46,694 nucleotides of DNA from Chloroflexota bacterium (GTDB lineage: Bacteria > Chloroflexota > Dehalococcoidia > UBA2979), in assembly GCA_947479915.1 (NCBI GenBank), contig CANKAU010000001.1, positions 153,977-200,670 of the forward strand, in the 5' to 3' direction. The notes beneath the pieces are model-generated. The model saw only the letters and a program-made list of their open reading frames with translations, was not told the DNA's origin and made no database searches. Positions 42,081-46,694 of the stretch are shown here, piece by piece. The translations under genes were made by a program, and so were the position numbers. The first letter of the stretch is position 1; every line of letters begins with the position of its first letter.

Positions 42081-43292
42081 GTGTCCCGACGTTCCTCTAC
42101 ATATGTGTTGGCCGCGACGTTCCTCGCGGCTCTCGCGGTCTTCTTCGCGGCGCGGGTTCCGGTGCGCGCCGCACCGGGTGGGACGTACATCGGCACGTCG
42201 ATGGACATCACCACCGGGCTGGACGGGCGCTCGGTGAGCATCGGCTACACCATCCCCAGCCCGCGCGACGGCTGCGCCTCCACGATCCAGGCCTTCAACG
42301 TCCCGCTGACGGCGGACGCCAGCGGCTTCCGCGTGGATCGCAGCCGCAGCGGCGTGCTCGCCGGTCGGCCGACCCCGGACGAGGAAGTCAGCATCATCGG
42401 GATGTTCGACGGGTTCACGCAGTACGCAGCAGCCGGCGTGATCTTCACGACGCCGTTCAACGGCAGCACCTGCGCGCCATTGATGCGCGTCTTCCGAGCG
42501 GTGGGCGAAGGCGTCCCCGGCCTCGGTACGAACGTCTTCGCGGTGGATGGCACTGCAGCGCTGGTCACCGACCCGTCCGCCACCGGCACCGTGTCGATCA
42601 GCGTGAACGCCAAGGGTGACAGCATCGAGGCGTTCTCTGTGACGTTCCGTCGGGGCGAATGCGTCTACGACCGCAGCACCCGCATGTCGGACTATGGCGT
42701 TGGCACGGAGAGCCCGCTGCTGCTGAACGGACCGTCCTTCTCGGGTGCGACCGGCTTCGGCGCGATCGCCGGCGTGACCTACCTGGGCGGCGCGCGCGGC
42801 GCGCTGCTCATCAACGGCACGGGGAGCTGCCCGACCGTGGCGCTGACGTTCACCACCGGCGCGCCGGTCCCCGCCCCCACAGCCTCCGCGGCGCCCGCCG
42901 CCACGCCAACCGCGACGCCGACGCCCACGGCAACGCCCGCGCCGACGGCGACCCCGGTCGCGACGCCGACGCCCGCGCCGACGCCGGTGCCCACGGCCAC
43001 CCCCACGCCGGTCGTCACGCCGACCGCACCGGCTGCGCCGACGACGCCGCGGTTCCTCGGCACGCCGGTCTTCGGCGCGGCCGGGCAGGCGCTCGCCGTG
43101 TTCTCGGGCGGCCCCGTCGCCGACCTCGAGGCTTCGGCGAAGGCTGCGGGTGCCTCAGGGGTGTGGGCGCAGGACAGCACCGGCGCGTTCAAGCTGCTGG
43201 TCGTGGGCGGCCCGTCGTTCATCAACGACGCGTTCCGCTCGGCCTTCAGCACCGGGTTCGGTGCGGCCACCCCGCTGACGCTGACGCGCTAG
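42081..43292 (+). CDS. Exported beta-rich protein with Thr/Pro linker and shared C-terminal domain
   Basis: Secreted protein of 403 residues. The GTG at 42081 is chosen because AGGAG lies six bases upstream and a signal peptide follows directly (STYVLAATFLAALAVFFAAR, cleavage near VRAAP-GG). The mature N-terminal ~230 residues are rich in Gly, Thr and Ser beta segments with a few Cys (GCASTIQ, STCAPLM, GECVYDR, GSCPTV); I do not recognise the fold. A Thr-Pro-Ala-rich linker of about 50 residues (TPTATPTPTA repeats) precedes the C-terminal domain shared with the genes at 21785 and 29740. A surface or extracellular role is inferred. An alternative in-frame upstream start is unlikely. Confidence 0.75.
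   Translation: MSRRSSTYVLAATFLAALAVFFAARVPVRAAPGGTYIGTSMDITTGLDGRSVSIGYTIPSPRDGCASTIQAFNVPLTADASGFRVDRSRSGVLAGRPTPDEEVSIIGMFDGFTQYAAAGVIFTTPFNGSTCAPLMRVFRAVGEGVPGLGTNVFAVDGTAALVTDPSATGTVSISVNAKGDSIEAFSVTFRRGECVYDRSTRMSDYGVGTESPLLLNGPSFSGATGFGAIAGVTYLGGARGALLINGTGSCPTVALTFTTGAPVPAPTASAAPAATPTATPTPTATPAPTATPVATPTPAPTPVPTATPTPVVTPTAPAAPTTPRFLGTPVFGAAGQALAVFSGGPVADLEASAKAAGASGVWAQDSTGAFKLLVVGGPSFINDAFRSAFSTGFGAATPLTLTR
43062..43292 (+). other. Shared C-terminal domain, copy C
   Basis: Last 76 residues: TPVFGAAGQALAVFSGGPVA, ASGVWAQD, LLVVGGPSFINDAFRSAFS and a terminal LTLTR, following the Thr/Pro linker. Same layout as copies A and B. Confidence 0.85.
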
Positions 43293-43315
43293 CGGCGTAC
43301 CTCGCTGGCAACGAT

Positions 43316-43349
43316 CGAAGACGGCGGAGCGCATGCTCCGCCGTCTTCG
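43316..43349. terminator. Bidirectional 15-bp hairpin
   Basis: Stem CGAAGACGGCGGAGC / GCTCCGCCGTCTTCG, perfect, with loop GCAT, between the convergent exported-protein and YbhN-type genes. The longest hairpin in the window. Confidence 0.8.
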
Positions 43350-43380
43350 TGTCTTCGGGCTGATCCAGGCGCGCGGGCTG

Positions 43381-44427
43381 CTAGTGGTGCGGGACAGCCG
43401 CACCGAGATCGTTCTCGTCGGTGGGTGCGATCGGACGCAGGACGAGGTAGTAGAGCGGCAGCGAGACGAGGAACGGGATCAGGAAGTAGAGGAAGCGGAA
43501 CAGCACAGACGCGAGCAGCGCCGGGCCGAACGGCACGCCGAAGAGCGCGAGCACGCCCGCCTGCGAGCCTTCCTGTACGCCCAGGCCACCGGGTACCAGC
43601 GAGACCACGCCCACGTTCATCCCCACCGCGAACCCGGCGATCAGCACGCGCACGGGCACCGGTTGTCCGACCGCCTCCAGGCACAGCCAGAACGACGCCA
43701 GCACCGCGATCCAGTCCAGGATCGTGAGGAGCACCGGGGCCAGCGCGGCCAGCGGACGCTCCCGGATCGAACCACCCGTCGACGCGAGACCGATGTCGAG
43801 ATCCTCGAGCGCTCCGACAAGGCCCGAGGCGATATGACCCGGGAGCATCGCGCCGAGCCGCGCGATCACGCGGAACACCGCGAGGCGGACCTTCCGCGAC
43901 ACCAGCGCGACCGTCATGCCGACCACGGCCAACGTGCTCGCTACGGTGGCGAGCTCGAGTGCGGCGGTCCCTGCGCTGTGCACCGTGGCGGACAGCGCGA
44001 TCACGCCCAGCCCGACCGGGAGCAGGCTCACCATGATCAGCGTGGTCAGGTAGGAGTGCAGGAGCGAGGCGGCGAGCACCGTCCCGGGCGCCTCGCCGGC
44101 GCGCCGAAGCAGCAGCACGCGCGCGGAATAGCCGGCAACGCCCAGCGAAACGACGTGGTTCAGGGTCAGCGAGACGAAGGTGACCGTGAGGAAGAGCCAC
44201 GCCGGTGCCTTGCGGAGGCCCAGGGCGCGCCCGATCAGCAGCAGGGCGAAGCAGATGAAGATGTACGAGGCAAACGAGCAGAGGGAGGCCAGCACGACCA
44301 AGCGCCAGCTGGCGTGGGCGGCAAGCTCCGCCACCTGCCTGTGGTCCAGCGAGAGGTAGACCCAGCCGCAGAGCAGGAACAGACCAACAAAGGGGACCAG
44401 GATGGCTCGACGAGCGCCGGAGGTCAT
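43381..44427 (-). CDS. YbhN/LPG-synthase-TM-like membrane protein (flippase-like)
   Basis: Polytopic membrane protein of 348 residues, UPF0104/lysylphosphatidylglycerol synthase TM-domain family. The ATG at 44427 is preferred because AAGGA lies 4 bases upstream; an ATG at 44469 has none. About eight hydrophobic segments are visible. The conserved family motifs are LNHVVSLGVAGYSARVLLLR and GMNVGVVSLVPGGLGVQEGS. The soluble acyltransferase-like domain of MprF is absent, so this is the membrane part only. Related proteins act in lipid flipping or modification; the role here is not determined. It is separated by 129 bases from the transglycosylase gene. Confidence 0.88.
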   Translation of the reverse strand: MTSGARRAILVPFVGLFLLCGWVYLSLDHRQVAELAAHASWRLVVLASLCSFASYIFICFALLLIGRALGLRKAPAWLFLTVTFVSLTLNHVVSLGVAGYSARVLLLRRAGEAPGTVLAASLLHSYLTTLIMVSLLPVGLGVIALSATVHSAGTAALELATVASTLAVVGMTVALVSRKVRLAVFRVIARLGAMLPGHIASGLVGALEDLDIGLASTGGSIRERPLAALAPVLLTILDWIAVLASFWLCLEAVGQPVPVRVLIAGFAVGMNVGVVSLVPGGLGVQEGSQAGVLALFGVPFGPALLASVLFRFLYFLIPFLVSLPLYYLVLRPIAPTDENDLGAAVPHH

Positions 44428-44556
44428 CGCTTCCTTGTGGGGTGGCCAGTCACGCGTTCGCCTCGGCATCTTCGCACATCGGAACAGCGTCGCGAACGGT
44501 CGGCGAGGGAAGGAAGAGTGAAGGCTACTCCTCGCCAGCGGCTGCCGGGACGAGCG

Positions 44557-45189
44557 CTAGGACGCGCACTCCCATGGCGACCAGCCTCGGCGCTCGTACA
44601 GGGAGCGCGCCCGCGCGACCTGCTCGCCGACGGACGCCTCGCTGGGTAGTCCGGCGCCGCCTACTGAACGCCATGTCGCGAGGTCGAACTGCCACAGGCC
44701 GTAGTAGCCGTTTCCGGTGTTCGCGCGCGCGTTCCCGCTCGACTCGCACACCACGATGCGATAGGCCCGATCGGCCTGGTCGGGGAATGCCGCCGCCACC
44801 GCGTCGTACAGGCTCGCATGGCTGGCGATTACCATCGGCTCCGGCACGACGACCTCGACGGCAGGCGGCGGAGGGGCGACGGACGGCGTGGGCGGTCGGA
44901 CGACCGCCGCGACCACCACGGCTGCCGCGACGGTAGCCTCGGGCGCGGGCTCGCCCTCGAACACCGCGCTCTCGTCGCCGCCGATCGGCGTCGCGGCGCT
45001 CATGGCCATCGCAGGGGCATCGACCTGACTGACGGGGGCCGAGGATGCAAGCGCCACGTCAGCGGTCGACCCAGCACCGTCCCGGTACGCGAACAGCGCG
45101 CCGGCGACGGCCATCAGCAGCGCGGAGAGCGCGACTGCGGCGCCGAATCGCACGCTGCGAGTGATGACCGTGGGTGTGTTGTGTGGCAC
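44557..45189 (-). CDS. Exported Rpf-like transglycosylase domain protein
   Basis: Secreted cell-wall enzyme of 210 residues. An N-terminal membrane segment (FGAAVALSALLMAVAGALFA) anchors or exports it. A Pro/Ala/Val-rich spacer (about 75-120) leads to a C-terminal lysozyme-like domain. The catalytic Glu149 sits in VVCESSGNARANTGNGYYG, and GLWQFDLATWRSVGG follows, the pattern of resuscitation-promoting-factor-like transglycosylases. Cys148 and the near-terminal Cys208 (GWSPWECAS) could form the fold-closing disulfide. The GTG start has no clear ribosome site. A leader with a TAGACT -10 and a hairpin lies upstream. It probably cleaves peptidoglycan during growth or resuscitation (inference). 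Confidence 0.85.
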   Translation of the reverse strand: MPHNTPTVITRSVRFGAAVALSALLMAVAGALFAYRDGAGSTADVALASSAPVSQVDAPAMAMSAATPIGGDESAVFEGEPAPEATVAAAVVVAAVVRPPTPSVAPPPPAVEVVVPEPMVIASHASLYDAVAAAFPDQADRAYRIVVCESSGNARANTGNGYYGLWQFDLATWRSVGGAGLPSEASVGEQVARARSLYERRGWSPWECAS

Positions 45190-45556
45190 CAGGAAAGTCT
45201 GGCAGCCGCTTTGGAAGGGCGGCCACCCGACTTCGGGCAGTTATGCCCGCTATGCCCCAGTCTACCGCGAAGGTATTGCGTCGTGCGGAACGATTCGCGC
45301 GTGCGAGCACTCGGTGCGTGCGAACTGCCGTGCGAGGGCACGCGCATGGCTGGTCCTGCTCGCGAGCCGCGATCGCAACACGCGGGCGGCGCGCCGCGCT
45401 TCGCGGCTACCCGCAAACACAGCGTGCGTCATACGACGTGGCAGCACCCTCGCGAGGGGGAGCGGGACGTGGCGAAGGCGTAGCGATGCGCCCAGCCGGG
45501 CTGCGTGGAGCGCCTCACGCAGGAAGCGCGCGGCGCGGCGCCTCACTCGTGAAGCG
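45190..45556. other. Intergenic region, 367 bases, with leader of the transglycosylase gene
   Basis: Contains on the minus strand a possible -10 (TAGACT, 45264 to 45259) and a leader hairpin CGGGCA / TGCCCG (45234-45249) about 45 bases before the start. I compared it by eye with c-di-AMP and c-di-GMP riboswitch motifs and saw no match. The remaining ~290 bases hold nothing recognisable. Confidence 0.4.
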
Positions 45557-45832
45557 CTACCAGTAGTCGTTCGACAGGATGTAGCCGAAGTGCGGGATCG
45601 TGACGATGCTCCACATCGCCACCGACTCCAGGCGGTGCCGCAGGCGGCTTACCTGCGAGTTGAGCCGCAGGTTCCGCTCCGGCGTCGGCTCGCCCCACAG
45701 CTCTGTGCAGAGCTCTTCGCGCGAGACCGCCTTGTTGCGCTTGCGCACGAGAAGCCCGAGCGCACGGAACTGGAAATAGGTGAGGTGCATCCGCTGACCG
45801 TCGACGCGAACCAGGAGCCGCTCGAAGTCCAC
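45557..45832 (-). CDS. Orphan OmpR-type winged-helix DNA-binding domain
   Basis: Ninety-one residues matching the C-terminal effector domain of OmpR/PhoB regulators: RLLVRVDGQRMHLTYFQFRA, LLVRKRNKAVSREELCTELW, RLNSQVSRLRHRLESV and the wing IVTIPHFGYILSND. No receiver domain precedes it. The frame upstream continues in family-like style (RLGNLE just before the GTG) for about 17 codons and then meets a TGA, so either it is a natural short regulator starting at GTG 45832 or a remnant that lost its receiver half. No histidine kinase is nearby. It sits next to the putative island boundary, which favours past rearrangement. Confidence 0.65.
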   Translation of the reverse strand: MDFERLLVRVDGQRMHLTYFQFRALGLLVRKRNKAVSREELCTELWGEPTPERNLRLNSQVSRLRHRLESVAMWSIVTIPHFGYILSNDYW

Positions 45833-46087
45833 CTCGAGATTGCCAAGCCGGACGATAGCGGGAGCCCTCGGACCGCGTCAGCGAGAACCGCATGCGTCCC
45901 CCCAGGGCGCGCGACGAACTGCGCGCCGTGGAGCCTGTCTACCTCGACGTGCCGTCGAAGCGGATCGCGGGGCTGGTACCGATGCCCGGCCTTCGGCCAT
46001 CGCTGGGTGCCGGAATGCAAAACACCGCCGATTGCTCGACGGTGCTGCTCGCGCCTGATGAAGACCCCGGCGCGGGGGTATTGGCTC
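45833..46087. other. Region between winged-helix gene and att-like remnant
   Basis: About 255 bases with several overlapping short frames but none with a ribosome site or recognisable domain. May hold decayed upstream parts of the winged-helix gene. No terminator or RNA gene was seen. Confidence 0.35.
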
Positions 46088-46120
46088 TGGTGGAGACGGG
46101 GGAGAATTGAACTCGTCACC
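46088..46120 (-). other. tmRNA/tRNA-like 3' end remnant (putative integration att site)
   Basis: On the minus strand this reads GGTGACGAGTTCAATT then CTCCCCCGTCTCCACCA: a T-arm-like TTCAATT, acceptor-like CCGTCTCC and a terminal ACCA. The 5' stem is imperfect and no rest of a tRNA or tmRNA precedes it. This is what a site-specific integration into the 3' end of ssrA or a tRNA leaves at the far end of an island. The island would extend to the right. Confidence 0.5.
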
Positions 46121-46208
46121 AGGCGTGGGCAGGGAGCCGCTAGGCCAGTATTTACAAGGTGTTTCGGCTACCAATGACCGCTAGAGACCGCAGCAAACCG
46201 CCCCGAGT

Positions 46209-46230
46209 TGCTACACGCGATGCTACACGC
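46209..46230. repeat. Tandem direct repeats TGCTACACGC
   Basis: Two perfect copies of TGCTACACGC (46209-46218 and 46221-46230), one helical turn apart (period 12). They lie about 90 bases from the att-like remnant, as arm-type integrase sites often do; this function is inferred. Confidence 0.45.
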
Positions 46231-46297
46231 CACAGCCCTGCGCCAGGCCGACCTCGGCCTCTCGCAGCTTGCCGATAATGGTTCTGTCAGAACTCAT
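46223..46297 (-). pseudogene. IS3-family transposase OrfA N-terminal remnant
   Basis: From ATG 46297 the frame encodes 24 residues, MSSDRTIIGKLREAEVGLAQ plus GCGV, then TAG. The IIGKLREAEVGLAQG stretch matches the first helix of IS3/IS911-type OrfA (typically II-x-KLREAEV-x-LAQG, followed by an HTH and YYRWRKEYGG), but the rest of OrfA is missing. The start codon lies at the edge of a 17-bp inverted repeat. It is a fragment of an insertion sequence, probably non-functional. Confidence 0.55.
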
Positions 46298-46409
46298 GAC
46301 CAAGCCTAGAAGGCGCCTGAGCCGGTCTTCGTGGCACCGGCGCTCTGGAGCTGTTTCTTCTCACGTTCCTGGCCGAAATCGGCGTCGAGCCCTGAGTTCT
46401 GACAGAACC
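46280..46409. repeat. 130-base segment bounded by perfect 17-bp inverted repeats
   Basis: GGTTCTGTCAGAACTCA (46280-46296) and its exact reverse complement (46393-46409) bound 96 bases of non-coding sequence. Each repeat itself contains the palindrome GTTCTG-T-CAGAAC. No target-site duplication is visible. A MITE-like or recombined IS end is possible. Confidence 0.6.
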
Positions 46410-46413
46410 CGTG

Positions 46414-46692
46414 CTAGAGGTAGGCGACGTACCGGTCGACTTCGAGTGTGAGGTTACCTGCTGCAGCAAATCCGAAGGGGTCCTGAACGCGGCGAATTTG
46501 TGCCGATTTGTTGAAAACCCCATTCACGAGATACAGCCAGTACTGCGATCTGTGTCGTCCTGCCGCCCGCCACTCATTTCCTTCTATCTCTGCCACGATG
46601 CGGCGGACACGCTTTGCGCCGTGCTCGCCGAGGTGCACAACACACATGGCGATCGCGAAGTCTATGACTTCCTGCCACACGCCAGCGGCGGA
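46414..46692 (-). CDS. DUF3883-like domain protein, C-terminal part, 5' end outside window
   Basis: The frame is open to the window edge, so only the C-terminal ~92 residues are seen. The segment EGNEWRAAGRHRSQYWLYLV followed by IRRVQDPFGF matches the end of DUF3883 (Protein NO VEIN C-terminal) domains, whose core reads NEW-x-x-A...YWLYVV...R-x-x-DPFG. DUF3883 is frequent in restriction-type and other defence loci, fused to helicases or nuclease-like domains, and is thought to be nuclease-related; that role is known only by association. The composition is clearly lower in G+C than the chromosomal part, consistent with acquisition. The GTG at 46680 is a possible internal start, not a believable true one. 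Confidence 0.65.
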   Translation of the reverse strand, partial: SAAGVWQEVIDFAIAMCVVHLGEHGAKRVRRIVAEIEGNEWRAAGRHRSQYWLYLVNGVFNKSAQIRRVQDPFGFAAAGNLTLEVDRYVAYL

Positions 46693-46694
46693 CC

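Noticed and set aside
45161-46177. 338-codon plus-strand frame across the transglycosylase leader and winged-helix gene
   Set aside because: Arg/Ala-rich and antisense to a recognisable winged-helix domain; crosses the att-like site.
46088-46440. A complete tmRNA or tRNA gene on the minus strand
   Set aside because: No matching 5' acceptor strand, D-arm or tag reading frame upstream of the 3'-end-like segment; only the last ~33 bases resemble one.
1-46694. CRISPR arrays and rRNA genes
   Set aside because: No regularly spaced repeat set and no rRNA-like conserved sequence was found on either strand.

Overview
The window is about 70 % G+C and gene-dense. It reads as the chromosome of a Chloroflexota bacterium, probably of the Dehalococcoidia side. 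That placement is an inference from Tat-type lipoproteins, Pro/Thr/Ala linkers in exported proteins, CaiB-type CoA-transferases, LLM flavin enzymes and the codon bias; no rRNA or marker gene is present to prove it.

Layout. 2-5012: RND efflux adaptor (5' end outside the window) and permease. 5098-6345: MFS transporter. 6479-8839 (minus): two abutting CaiB-family CoA-transferases. 9033-10055: lipoprotein dienelactone hydrolase. 10141-11643 (minus): rhomboid protease and a 4Fe-4S assimilatory sulfonucleotide reductase. 11807-15035: small charged protein, DUF2520 oxidoreductase, pyrophosphatase (minus), YihY membrane protein, DUF883-like protein. 15167-18946: glyoxalase-fold protein, LLM oxidoreductase, cupin and ketopantoate reductase. 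19131-21777: tandem CNNM/CorC proteins. 21785-24645 (minus): CHAP-like/SH3 exported protein and an MFS exporter. 24904-28655: oligopeptide-type ABC importer without ATPases, with a strong promoter and an internal UUCG hairpin. 28744-29592: aldo/keto reductase. 29740-32418: exported trypsin-like/Kelch protein. 32512-38647: co-directional catabolic cluster (CoA-transferase, isocitrate/isopropylmalate-type dehydrogenase, DUF2203, phosphotriesterase-like hydrolase, cyclase-family hydrolase, ThDP enzyme). 38743-43292: USP-like membrane protein, orphan molybdenum hydroxylase large subunit, exported protein. 43381-45832 (minus): YbhN-type membrane protein, Rpf-like transglycosylase, orphan winged-helix protein.

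The last ~600 bases change character. Base composition drops, and there is a tmRNA/tRNA-like 3' end remnant (46088-46120), a pair of direct repeats, a short IS3-family OrfA remnant, a 17-bp inverted repeat and the C-terminal part of a DUF3883 protein running off the edge. This looks like the left boundary of an integrated genomic island, possibly a defence-type island, lying mostly to the right of the window.

The most interesting signal inside the core is a roughly 75-residue C-terminal domain shared by three otherwise unrelated exported proteins (genes at 21785-22963, 29740-32418 and 42081-43292). It follows a linker or a beta-propeller in each and looks like an undescribed surface-retention or sorting module. 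Six of eight convergent gene junctions carry a perfect or near-perfect GC hairpin with little or no T-tract, suggesting bidirectional termination. A recurrent TACGCT hexamer lies upstream of five genes and may be the local -10 element.
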